Shown here piece by piece: positions 30,912 to 42,915 of a DNA stretch of 64,000 bases. The DNA is from Miscanthus floridulus (lineage: Eukaryota; Streptophyta; Magnoliopsida; Poales; Poaceae). The stretch is taken from the NCBI RefSeq assembly GCF_019320115.1, contig NC_089584.1:77381260-77445259 (forward strand), given 5' to 3'. The position numbers were made by a program, and so were the translations under genes. Numbering within the stretch: position 1 is the first letter of the stretch; each line of letters starts with the position of its first letter. A model generated the notes under the pieces. That model did not search any database, was not told the DNA's origin, and saw only the letters and a program-made list of their open reading frames with translations.

Positions 30912-32743
30912 TGAAAGGTCCTAATATGGCTAGAGGGGGGGTGAATAGCCTATTTAAAAATCTACAAATCAACTAGAGCAATTTGATTAGTATGACAAAT
31001 AGCATAATGCAAACTTGCTCTAGCTCTACAAGGGTTGCAAGCCACCTATCCAACAATTCTAGTTGCAATGATTACTTAGGCACACAAACTAGCTATGTAA
31101 ATACTCACTAAGAGCTCTCAATCTTGCTACTCTAAAGAGCTCAACTAGATGAATGTAAATAATAAAGCAAGCTCTCAATTCTAATTACACTAAAGAGCTT
31201 GTGTCAACTAGTTTGCAAGAATGTAAATAAGTAAGTAGGGTGATTATACCGACGTGTAGGGGATGAACCAATCATAAGATGAATATATAGCCAATCACCG
31301 GGAGAATGCCAAAGACAAGAGACAATAGATTTTCTCCCGAGGTTCACGTGCTTGCCAACACGCTACGTCCCCGTTGTGTCGATCAACACTTGGTGGTTCG
31401 GCGGCTAAGAGGTGTTTCACAAACCTCATCCACACAATAGGACACCGCAAGAACCGACCCACAAGTGAGGTAACTCAATGACACGAGCAATTTACTAGAG
31501 TTACCTTTCGGCGCTCCGCCAGGGAAGATATAACTCCCCTCACAATCACCGGAGACGGCCACAAACAGTCACCAACTCGTGCCGATCCTCCACCGCTGCT
31601 CCAACCGTCTAGGTGGTGGCAACCACCAAGAGTAACAAGCGAAATCTACAGTGCAACATGAATACCGAGTGCCTCTAGATGCAATCACTCAAGCAATGCA
31701 CTTGGATTCTCTCCCAATCTCACAATAATAATGGATCAATGGAGATGAGTGGGAGGGCTTTGGCTAAGCTCACAAGGTTGCTATGTCAATGAAAATGTGC
31801 AAGAGAGCTACCTTGAGCTGGCCATGGGGCTATAAATAGAGCCCCAATCAAATAGAGCCGTTATACACCTTCACTAGGCAAAACGCGCTCTGACCGGACG
31901 CTCCGATCATACTGACCGGACCCTAGACTCAGCGTCCGGTCGCCCGATGGATGCCACGCATCACTTGCTTCAAACACTGTTCGTCAGATTCCAACAGCTA
32001 CAAAGCTGACCGGACGCACCGACAAAATGGACCGGACCCTAAAGCCCCAGCGTCCGGTCGTTTCCAGTAAGCTCCCCAAGGCGTATTTCATAGACCGAAC
32101 GCGTTTGGTCCACCTTGACCGGACACATACCAGCATTTGGTGCAATACCCTAGGTACTGTGCCGACCGACCAGTTCGACTGGACGCATGCTGCCAGCGTC
32201 CGGTGCTTTCAGACCCAGCATTCGGTCAGTTGACCGACGCCAGCGTCTTCGCGACCAACTCATTTTCACTTCTAACTTCTTCACCCTTGCTCCAATGTGC
32301 CAACCACCAAGTGTATCACCTTGTGCACATGTGTTAGCATATTTTCACAAACATTTTCAAGGGTGTTAGCACTCCACTAGATCCTAAATGCATATGCGAT
32401 GAGTTAGAGCATCTAGTGGCACTTTGATAACCGCATTCCGATACGAGTTTCACTCCTATTAATAGTACGGCTATCTATCCTAAATGTGATCACACTCACC
32501 AAGTGTCTTGATCACTAAAACAAAATGGCTTCTACATTTTATACCTTTGCCTTCAGCCTTTTGTTTTTCTCTTTCTTCTTTTCCAAGTTCAAGCATTTGA
32601 TCATCACCATGCCATCACCTTTGTTATGATCTTCGTCATTGCTTCATCACTTGGAGTAGTGCTACCTATCTCATAATCATCTTGATAAACTAGGTTAGCA
32701 CTTAGGGTTTCATCAATTAACCAAAACTAAACTAGTGCTTTCA
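30912..32743 (-). repeat. 3' LTR of element D
   Basis: 1832 bases, TGAAAGGTCC..GTGCTTTCA on the plus strand. Carries the gtgaatagcc end motif and, between 31890 and 32240, a cluster of gaccggacgc-type palindromic blocks. Partner at 39263-41086, with visible substitutions and indels between them. Confidence 0.9.
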
Positions 32744-33880
32744 ATCTCTCCCTTTTTAGTAATTGATGACAACCCTTATACAAAGATATGAATTAAAGTT
32801 CATTTGAATCCATGTTGCTTGCCCAAGCATATTTACCATGTGTAAAGAATATGGACAAGTTTCATGAATTCCAAATGGTAGCAATTGCTCCCCCTACATA
32901 TGTGCTAAGAGTTTGGATTGTAGCTTTGCACATATGATTAGATAGGAAATATAGGAGTCAATTTCTACTAAATGATGCTAAGGTATAAGAGATGGACCTT
33001 TGAAGCGTGATACCAATCGGAGTGCACCAATATACCATCCTTAGCACCATTAGTAACTAGACATATACAAAAACTAGAGTACCCCATGAAATCAACATTA
33101 CATGCAAGGGTCTAGTTTTCATAGAAAGAATATAAGTCTAGTTACTTAGCCTATGCATGCTAGTTTTTCATTTCAACATTCAAACCTACAACTAGCATAC
33201 ACCACACAAGCATGGATATTTTGAAATTAAAACTTATGCCATGCAAGCAAACATATGTAATGCTCATTCGAATGCACCATACAAGTTTATGAGCTTGCTC
33301 CCCCTATTTGTATGCTCAAAATTTTAATTGATCCCTTTTTTATCATATCTCTCCCCCTATGTCAAATACTCCCCTATCACTCATATCCTTGTTATCTTTG
33401 TTTTCTCTCCCCCTTTGTCATCAATGACCACAAAGGCTTGAAGTAGAGATAGGTTCAAATTATAGATAGATTGGGGTGAAACCATGTGAAATGCGGATCA
33501 TTTTCCCAATTTGGTTTAATCTAGATTACTTGCAAAAGATATTTAACTCGGTTTGATCCAAGGACAAGCTTCTTCACACCTCCAAATAAGGGTTATCTTG
33601 TACCATGTTGAGTTAAACACTTATAGCTCATTTTCTAAATCAAACACTAGGTTTACAAGCCCACAAATATGTCATATGCTACCACTAGATCATTTTAAAC
33701 ATACAAGCAATAGTGGTACCATACAAGCATCAAATTCATTTGATTTTCATGAATGAGCCTATTCAATTGTGAAATATGTCTAGATACACTAATCATGTCC
33801 TTAGCAAAGATGTATGCTATGTCAATCAACTTTTACCTTGGATTGCTAGAAGGAGAGGCATGTCATATAATGGGGTTGCA
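32744..33880 (-). other. 3' noncoding region of D with multiple polypurine tracts
   Basis: Element-sense aaaaagggagagat abuts the LTR (32744-32757), and further AGGGGGAG-like tracts lie near 32889, 33299, 33353 and 33406. Repeated polypurine tracts upstream of the 3' LTR are a known Sirevirus trait. No coding sequence. Confidence 0.7.
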
Positions 33881-35771
33881 TCAACACATATTGGAGAAGT
33901 CAAGTATGTTCAATTCATTCCTTAGCTTGCAAAACCTCTTCTCATCAAGTGGCTTGGTGAATATGTCGGCAAGTTGATCTTTGGTGCCCACACTCTCTAT
34001 GCAAATGTCCCCTTTTTGTTGGTGATCTCTTATGAAGTGATGACAGACATCTATATGCTTTGTTCTTGAGTGTTGAACCGGGTTGTTGGTGAGCTTTACG
34101 GCACTTTCATTGTCACATAGCAATGGCACTTGCTTGAACTTGATTCCAAAGTCACTCAAAGTAGCCTTCATCCAAAGTAATTGAGCACAACAACTACCAG
34201 CCGAAATGTACTCCACTTCGGTGGTTGAAAATGCTACGCTATTTTGCTTCTTTGATGATCAAGATACAAGTGATCTTCCCAATAGTTGACATGTGCCCAA
34301 TGTGCTCTTTCTCTCAACTTTGCATCCTGCATAATCGGAGTCCGAATATCCAATCAACTCAAATCTTGCTCCTTTGGGATACCATAATCCAACATGTTGT
34401 GTATGCTTCAAATACCTCAATATTCTCTTAGTTGCCTTCAAATGTCTTTCTCTTGGTGAGGCTTGAAATCTAGCACACATGCATACACTAAACATCACAT
34501 CCGGCCTTGATGCGGTCACATAGAGTAGGCTTCCCATCATAGACCGATATATCTTTTGATCCACTATGTTGCCACTAGTATCACTATCCAAGCTTCCACT
34601 TGTCCCCATTGGTGTACTAATAGCTTTACTCTCATCCATTTCAAACTTCTTGAGCATGTCCTTGATATACTTGCCTTGACTCATAAATGTGCCATTCTTC
34701 ATTTGCTTGATTTGAAGACCAAGGAAGTAACTAAGCTCTCCAATCATAGACATCTCAAACTCACTTGCCATCATCTTACCAAACTCCTCACAAAATTCTT
34801 GATTTGTTGATCCAAAGATGATATCATCAACATAGATTTGCATTACAAACAAGTCATTTCCAAGCTTCTTGGTGAAGAGAGTGGTGTCAACCTTTCCCAT
34901 CTTGAATCCCTTAAAGAGTAGAAAATCCCTCAATCTCTCATACCATGCTCTAGGTGCTTGTTTCAATCTATACAAAGCCTTTCTCAACTTATAGACATGG
35001 TTGGGTTTCTTCTCATCTTCAAAACCGGGAGGTTGCTCAATATACACAAGCTCATTGATGTACCCATTTAGAAATGCACTTTTCACATCCATTTAGTACA
35101 ACTTGATGTTGTGGGCACAAGCATAGGCTAACAAGATCCTAATTGCTTCTAATTTTTGCAACCGGGGCATATGTTTCTCCAAAGTCAAGACCTTCAACTT
35201 GAGTGTAACCTTGAGCCACTAATCTTACTTTGTTCCTTATTACTATCCCATCTTGATCTTGCTTGTTTCGAAAGACCCACTTAGTTCCAATCACATTATG
35301 ATCCTTAGGACTCTCAACTAAATCCCATACTTGGTTTCTTGTGAAGTTGTTTAGCTCTTCATGCATAACATTTATCCAATCAACATCCCTCAAAGCTTCA
35401 TCTATCTTCTTAGGTTCAATGGATGACACAAATGAGAAATGCTCACAAAATGAGGCCAATCTTGATCTTGTTTGCACACCTCTTGAAATATCACCAATGA
35501 TAGTGTCCAATGGATGATTTCTTGCAACATTGGTTGGTTGAAGCACTTGCACTTGATTGCTAGCATTTGATTGATCACTTGGTTGAGATGATGAACTAGC
35601 CATTTGTTGATCTTGCACATTGCCATTACTAGTGCTTGCTTGGATTTGATTATGAAAACCACTAGCTTGCACATTTGAGTTAGAGAGCACTTGATTCTTG
35701 TCATCTTCAACATCAATCACCTCTCTTGGCCTTAACTCACCAATGTCCATGTTCTTCATTATATTGACCAA
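33881..35771 (-). pseudogene. Element D reverse transcriptase and RNase H
   Basis: In element sense: a Ser/Gln-rich linker, the RT start (IGTKWVFRNKQDQDG), catalytic YVDDIIFG (about 34815-34835), the RNase H region with YSDSDYAG, and the end with CDNESAVKLTNN and DQLADIFTKPL. Breaks: a single-base insertion near 35145 relative to E, a CAA-to-TAA stop near 35095, and a stop near 34259. The enzyme would copy element RNA into DNA in the particle; not functional here. Confidence 0.85.
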
Positions 35772-37090
35772 TTGAGTGCCTCTTACATCATCTAGATTCT
35801 CATCTTCCTCTTGGGAACCATTTGTTTAATCAAACTCCACATCATGAACCTCCTCAAGAGTACCACTAGCCAAATTCCAAACTCTATAAGCCTTGCTAGT
35901 AGTGGAGTAACCAAGCAAGAAACATTCATCATATTTCTTTTCAAACTTGCTCAATCTAGTGCCTTTCTTCAATATATAGCATTTACAACTAAAACCCCGA
36001 AAGTATGCTATGTTGGGCTTTCTTCCATTCAAAAGCTCATAGGGTGTCTTCTCCATCATGGGGTGACAATAGAGTCGGTTGCTATAATAGCAAGCATGTT
36101 GATTGCTTCGGCCCAAAATGAATGACTCACATTGTACTCACTCAATATAGATCTTGCCATATCAATTAAGGTTCTATTCTTTCTTTCAACTAGCCCATTT
36201 GATTGAGGAGTATACTTGGCCGAGAATTGATGTCTAATTCCAAATTCATCACATAGCTCATCAACTCTAGTATTCTTGAATTCACTACCATTGTCACTTC
36301 TAACTTTCTTGATGGTTGTTTCAAATTCATTGTGAATACCCTTGACAAAAGATTTAAATGTTGCAAACACATCACTCTTGTCACCAAGAAAGAATACCCA
36401 TGTGTATCTAGTGAAATCATCCACAATCACAAATCCATATTTGTTTCCACCAATGCTAGTGTATGTGGTTTTCCAAACAAGTCCATATGCATCAACTCAA
36501 ATGCCTTGGATGTACTCAGCATGCTCTTCTTAGGATGTGTATTACCAACTTGCTTTCTGGCTTGACATACACTACATAGCTTATCCTTCTCAAATGTGAC
36601 ATCTTTCAAGCCTCTAACTAAGTCATGCTTAATCAACTTGTTCAATTGTTTCATTCCAACATGACCAAGCCTTCTATGCCATAACCAACTCATGCTAGAC
36701 TTAGTGATCAAACATGTTGACAATTGAGCTTCTCTAGCATTGAAATCAACTAAGTATAGATTCTCATATCTAAATCCTTTGAATATCAAGTTAGAGCCAT
36801 CTACACTTATGATCTCTATATCATCCACACCAAATATGCACTTGAAACCAAGATCACACAATTGAGCTACCGACAATAGGTTGAAGTTCAAGCTCTCTAC
36901 TAGTAACACATTGGAAATGCTCAAATCATTGGATATTGCAATCTTACCAAGCCCTTTGACCTTGCCTTTGTCATTGTCACCAAATGTGATACTATCAATC
37001 CCATTGCTCTTGCTTTCATTGATTGAATTGAACATTCTTGAATCACCGATCATGTGTTGTGTGCACCCACTATCAAGCACCCAATGCCTT
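35772..37090 (-). pseudogene. Element D protease and integrase
   Basis: Starts with the retropepsin motif LDSGCTQHM (37060-37080). The GAG-pre-integrase zinc region with HRRLGHVG and CSVCQARK follows, then the core with catalytic Asp in HMDLFG, Asp in RSDNGSEF and Glu in NGLVERKNRT, and the C-terminal module around KCYILKKG. Frame breaks occur near 36430 and 36060-36116, and the piece ends with a stop at 35826. All three catalytic acids are visible, but the frame is not continuous. Confidence 0.85.
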
Positions 37091-39202
37091 CTTCCAGCTT
37101 TATAATTTACCTACAAAAGAAGATCAATTCTTTTTAGATACCCAAATTTGCTTGGGTCCTTGTAGGTTAGTCACCAAGATCTTTGGTACCCAAATGACCT
37201 TCTTCTTTAGGCCCACAATTGGTGTACCAATGAACTTAGTCTTCACGCCATTGGCACCCTTATAAAGCATGTAACAAGAATCAAATTTGATTGAGGATAC
37301 ATTAGGTAGCTTGTTCTTGTTAGTCTTGCAATTTTGCTCTATATGCCCAACTTGCTTGCATCTATTGCAAAACCGACCATTGCCCTTCACAAAGCTAGCT
37401 TTGTGAGTGACAAAGGCTGCCTTACCTTTCTTGGGGGTATAGCCTAATCTCTCTTTGTTGAGAGAAAACCTTTGGCTACCCAAGCACTTTAGCAAGCGGG
37501 CATCTCCACCATAGACATTGCCTAAAGCACGAGTGAGCTCATTAACCTCCTTCTTGAGGGTTTCATTTTCCACCATTAGTGATGTATCATTCATAGGTGG
37601 AGTAGAAGTGATAATGCTACAAGAAGAGTTAGTGGGAGCAACAAAAATAGATTCATCAATAAGATCACATGCTAGTCCCACATCACATGTTACTATCACT
37701 TGCTCCTTCTTGGCTTCCTCCTTCTTGACTTGCTTAATGAGAGAGGAGTGAGCCTTTTCAAGCTTAGAGTGAGCTTTGACAAGCTTCTCATGGGCATCCA
37801 TTAGCCCCTCATGAGTGGCATTGAGCTCATCAAAGGATTGCTCAAGAAATTTTACTTTCTTGCACAACTCTTTGCACTCCTTTCTCTTCTTCTCATTGCA
37901 AGCGTGCACTTGCTCACACATATCCAAGAGCTCCTCCTTGGAGTACTCCTCCTCATCATCATCATCATTATCATTCCTACAAGAGTCACTTTCACATTCA
38001 TCATCATCACTCTCATCATATTTTACCTTGGTAGGCTTTGCCATGAAGCATATTGATGGAGTGTCGAAGATGGAGGGCTTGTCGTTGATGGCGATGCTTG
38101 CTAGTGCTCTCTTGATAGACTTCTTGCCATCATCACTAGAGTCATCACTATCCGATGAGCCATCACTATCCCAAGTGACTACATAGCCTCCACCCTTCTT
38201 TTGGAAGGTCATTCTCTTTTCCTTCTTCTCCTTCTTTTCTTTATTATCCTCCTTGTGCTTCTTCTTCTCATCCTCATCATTGTCACTATTGTATGGACAA
38301 TTTGCTACTACATGATTGGGGCTCTTGCAATTGTAGCATCTTCTCACATACTCTTTCTTCTTGGTGTAATCTCTTCTCTTTTTTGCACCATAGCCCTTCT
38401 TCTTCATGAACTTGCCCATCTTGCGCACAAAGAGAGCCATAGCCTCATCATCAATATCACTTAGATCTTCATCATCACTTGATTCTTTCTTGGACTTGCC
38501 CTTATTTTTGTATGATGATGAACTAGCCTTGAATGCTATACTTTTCTTCTTCTTGTCCTCTTCTTCCTTCTTGTCCTCCTTGTCATCCCCCTCCCTTTCC
38601 ACACGGTATGTTTCTTGTGTCATGACATCACCTAGTACTTGGTTGGGGGTAATGTCCTTCAATCCTCCTCTTATGATGAGCAATCTTAATATCTCAAATC
38701 TTGGAGGTAAGCACATCAAGAATCGATGGGAGACATCATCATCCTTGATCTTCTCTCCCAATACCTTCAAGTCATTGACAATGACTTGCAATCGATGGAA
38801 CATCTCTGGAATGCTCTCATCTTCCTTCATCTTGAAGCTTGTCAATTTATCCTTGAGGATATACAACTTGACACTCTTCACCGCCGGTGTGCCCTCATAT
38901 GTTTCCTCCAATCTCTTTCACACCTCATTTGCTCTATCACAATCCTTGATTTGCTCAAACACCTTGGAATCAATGGCATTGTATATGGTGTTGAGAGCCA
39001 TTGTATTGCATTGCTTGTTGATCTTATCTTGATTGGTTGGATCATCGGGATCAATGATAGCATAGTCATTCTCGGTCACTTTCCATACTTGATCATTGAT
39101 TGAACCAAGATACATTCTCATCTTTCTCTTCCAATAACCATAGCATGTGCCATCAAAGAACAGTGGTTTACCCCCCATATGGTTGAACATAACTTGAGCC
39201 AT
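37091..39202 (-). pseudogene. Element D gag, two-knuckle type
   Basis: ATG at 39202 (MAQVMFNHMGG). The first 94 codons end at a TGA where TGG is expected (just above 38918). The frame then stays open for 595 codons, 38911-37124: UBN2 core, CCHC knuckle CYNCKSPNHVVANC, an acidic Asp/Glu/Lys-rich linker, a long coiled coil, and a second knuckle CNRCKQVGHIEQNC. Two knuckles separated by roughly 300 residues are notable. A stop and frameshift at about 37090-37125 separate gag from protease. Confidence 0.85.
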
Positions 39203-39247
39203 AATTTGACACTGAGGTTGTTAAGCCTTTAATCAAACGGTGACCAT

Positions 39248-39260
39248 GGCTCTGATACCA
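39248..39260 (-). other. Primer-binding site of element D
   Basis: Element-sense TGGTATCAGAGCC, complementary to initiator tRNA-Met, two bases inside the 5' LTR. Confidence 0.85.
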
Positions 39261-39262
39261 CT

Positions 39263-41086
39263 TGAAAGGTTCTAATATGGCTAGAGGGGGGGTGAATAGC
39301 CTATTTAAAAATCTACAAATCAACTAGAGCAATTTGATTAGTATGACAAATAGCGTAATGCAAACTTACTCTAGCTCTATAAGGGTTGCAAGCCACCTAT
39401 CTAATAATTCTAGTTGCAATGATTACTTAGGCACACAAACTAGCTATGTAAATACTCACTAAGAGCTCTCAATCTTGCTACTCTAAAGAGCTTAACTAGA
39501 TAAATGTAAATAATAAAGCAAGCTCTCAATTCTAATTACACTAAAGAGCTTGTGTCAACTAGTTTGCAAGAATGTAAATAAGTAAGTAGGGTGATTATAC
39601 CAACATGTAGAGGATGAACCAATCACAAGATGAATATATAGCGAATCACCGGGAGAATGCCAAAGACAAGAGACAATAGATTTTCTCCCGAGGTTCACGT
39701 GCTTGCCAACACGCTATGTCCCCGTTGTGTCGACCAACACTTGGTGGTTCGGCGGCTAAGAGATGTTTCACAAACCTCGTCCACATGATAGGACACCGCA
39801 AGAATCGACCCACAAGTGAGGTAACTCAATAACATGAGCAATTTACTAGAGTTACCTTTCGGCGCTCTACCGGAAAAGGTACAACTGCACTCACAATCAC
39901 CGGAGACGGCCACAAACAATCACCAACTCGTGCCGATCCTCCACCGCTGCTCCAACCGTCTAGGTGGTGGCAACCACCAAGAGTAACAAGCGAAATCTAC
40001 AGCGCAACATGAATACCGAGTGCCTCTAGATGCAATCACTCAAGCAATGCACTTGAATTCTCTCCCAATCTCACAATGATGATGGATCAATGATGGAGAT
40101 GAGTGGGAGGGCTTTAGCTAAGCTCACAAGGTTGCTATGTCAATGAAAATGTGCAAGAGAGCTACCTTGAGCCGGCCATGGGGCTATAAATAGAGCCCCA
40201 ATCAAATAGAGCCGTTATACCCCTTCACTAGGCAAAACGCGCTCTGATCGGACGCTCCAGTCATACTGACCGGACCCTGGACTCAGCGTCCGGTCACCAC
40301 GCGTCACTTGCTTCAAACGCTGTTCGTTAGATTCCAACGGCTACGAAGTTGACTGGACGCACCGGCAAAATGGACCGGACGCTGAAGCCCCAGCGTCCGG
40401 TCGTTTCCAGTAAGCTCCCCGAGGCATATTTCATTGACCGGACGCATCCGGTCCACCTTGACCGGACACATACCAGTGTCTAGTGCAATACCCTAGGTAC
40501 TGTGCCGACCGACCAGTTCGACCGGACGCATGCTGCCAGCGTTCGATGCTTTCAGACCCAGCGTCCGGTCAGTTGACCGACGCCAGCATCTTCGCGACCA
40601 ACTCGTTTTCACTTCTAACTTCTTCACCCTTGCTCCAATGTGCCAACCACCAAGTGTATCACCTTGTGCACATGTGTTAGCATATTTTCACAAACATTTT
40701 CAAGGGTGTTAGCACTCCACTAGATCCTAAATGCATATGTGATGAGTTAGAGCATCTAGTGGCACTTTGATAACCGCATTCCGATACGAGTTTCACTCCT
40801 CTTAATAGTACGACTATCTATCCTAAATGTGATCACACTCACCAAGTGTCTTGATCACTAAAACAAAATGGCTCCTATATTTTATACCTTTGCCTTGAGC
40901 CTTTTGTTTTTCTCTTTCTTCTTTTCCAAGTTCAAGCATTTGATCATCACCATGCCATCACCTTTGTCATGATCTTCATCATTGCTTCATCACTTGGAGT
41001 AGTGCTACCTATCTCATAATCATCTTGATAAACTAGGTTAGCACTTAGGGTTTCATCAATTAACTAAAACTAAACTAGAGCTTTCA
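39263..41086 (-). repeat. 5' LTR of element D
   Basis: 1824 bases, partner of 30912-32743. Palindromic gaccggacgc/gcgtccggtc cluster at about 40240-40590. Ends gagctttca at 41086, followed by the target duplication ctttg. Confidence 0.9.
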
Positions 41087-41091
41087 CTTTG

Positions 41092-41826
41092 TGCGCCTCA
41101 CATCAGCATACGTCAGCACTGACCAGACGCACCCAGCTAGCGTCTGGTCGTAGAGCGACCCAGCGTCCGATCATTTGACCAACGCCAGCGTCTTCGCTGT
41201 TACACCTGACTGGACATGCCGGTCCAACCGTGGCCAACGTTCGATCACTCCCAGTGACCTCTGTCTTTTCTGTCTAGGGCACCGGTGGCACCGTCGGACT
41301 GTCCACACTCTATGGGCGGACACTCCGCCGGTGGAGTTTCTTACCCTTGCTCCCAAACTTCACCACCCTTGATCAAATGTGCCAACCACCAAGTGTATCA
41401 CCTTGTGCACATGTGTTAGCATATTTTCACAAACATTTTCAAGGGTGTTAGCACTCCACTAGATCCTAAAATGCATATGCAATGAGTTAGAGCATCTAGT
41501 GGCACTTTGATAACCGCATTCCGATACGAGTTTCAACCCTCTTAATAGTACGGCTATCAATCCTAAATGTGATCACACTCTCTAAGTGTCTTGATTACCA
41601 AAACAAAATAGCTCCTATGGTTTATACCTTTGCCTTGAGCTTTTTGTTTTTCTCTTTCGTCTTTCCAAGTCCAAGCACTTGATCATCATCATGGTGTCAT
41701 CGTCATCATGCTATGATCTTCATTTGCTTCATCACTCGGAGTATGCTACCTATCTCATGATCACTTGATAAACTAGATTAGCACTTAGGGTTTCATCAAT
41801 TCACCAAACCCAAACTAGAGCTTTCA
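41092..41826 (-). repeat. 3' LTR of element E, second part
   Basis: Continues the LTR broken at 30911: it begins with more ggacgc/gcgtc blocks, then parallels the D LTR (accaccaagtgtatcacc) and ends gagctttca. The two parts give an LTR of about 1974 bases. A purine tract (element sense aaaaagggggagat) follows at 41827-41840. Confidence 0.8.
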
Positions 41827-42915
41827 ATCTCCCCCTTTTTGGTAATTGATGACAACCCTTTCACAAAGATATGAATTGAAATTCAATTGAATCCATGTTG
41901 CTTGCCCAAGCATATTTACCATGTGTAAAAAGATATGGACAAGTTTTATGAACCCCAAATGGTAGCAATTGCTCCCCATACATATGTGCTAAGAGTTTGG
42001 ATTGAAGCTTGCACATATGCTTAGATAGAAAATGTAGGAGTCAATGTCTACCAAATGATGCTAAGGTATAAAAGATGGACCTTTGAAGCGTGATACCAAT
42101 TGGAGTGCACCATTATACCATCCTTAGCATCATGGTTAGCTTGATACCACTTGGAAACAACACTTTGAAAATGAAATCACTATATAACCTATGCATGCTA
42201 GTTTTTCATTTCATCATTCAAACATACAACTAGCATACACCATACAAACATGGATATCGAAATTTAAAACTTGTGCCATGCAAGCAAACATATGAAATGC
42301 ATATTCAAATGCACCATACAAGTTCATGAGCTTGCTCCCCCTACTTGTGTGCTCAAAATTTTAATTGATTCCTTTCCTTTGTCATATCTCTCCCCCTATA
42401 TCAAATTCTCCCCTTTGGTGTCTATTTACTATCTTTGTGCACTATTTCTTCCCCTTTGTCATCAATGACCACAAAGGTTTAAAAGGTAGATAGGTTAGGA
42501 TTATCAATGCCAATCAATGGGGTGAGGATCATATTCCCAAAATTTGGTCCAATCTAGATCATTTGCCAAAGATATTTAACCTAGTTTGATCCAAGGACAA
42601 ACTTCTTCACACCTCCAAATAAGGGTTACCTTGTACCATGTTGAGTTAAACACTTAGAGCTCATTTTCTAGATCAAACACTAGGTTTACAAGCCCATAAA
42701 CATATTATATGCTACCACTAGATTAAGTCAAGCATAGAAGCTATAGTGGTACCATACAATCATCAAATTCATTTGATTTTCATGAATGAGCCTATTAAAC
42801 ATGAAAGATGTCTAGATGCACTAAACAAGTCCTTAACAAGGATGTATGTCATGCCAATCAACTTTTACCTTGGATTGCTCGAAGGAGAGGCATGTCATAT
42901 AAGTGGGGAGGTGCA
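41827..42915 (-). other. 3' noncoding region of element E
   Basis: Collinear with 32744-33880 of D, including gctccccctac-type tracts near 42335 and 42391. No coding sequence. Confidence 0.65.

Larger units (their letters stand above)
30912..41086 (-). mobile_element. Element D: Ty1/copia Sirevirus-type retrotransposon, complete but decayed
   Basis: About 10.2 kb on the minus strand with LTRs at 30912-32743 and 39263-41086. The 5-base target duplication is ctctg (30907-30911) and ctttg (41087-41091), one mismatch. Element-sense order: LTR, primer site, gag, protease, integrase, RT, RNase H, 3' region with multiple purine-rich tracts, LTR. Coding frames are broken by several nonsense codons and frameshifts. 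It is inserted in the 3' LTR of element E, so it is younger than E. Confidence 0.9.
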
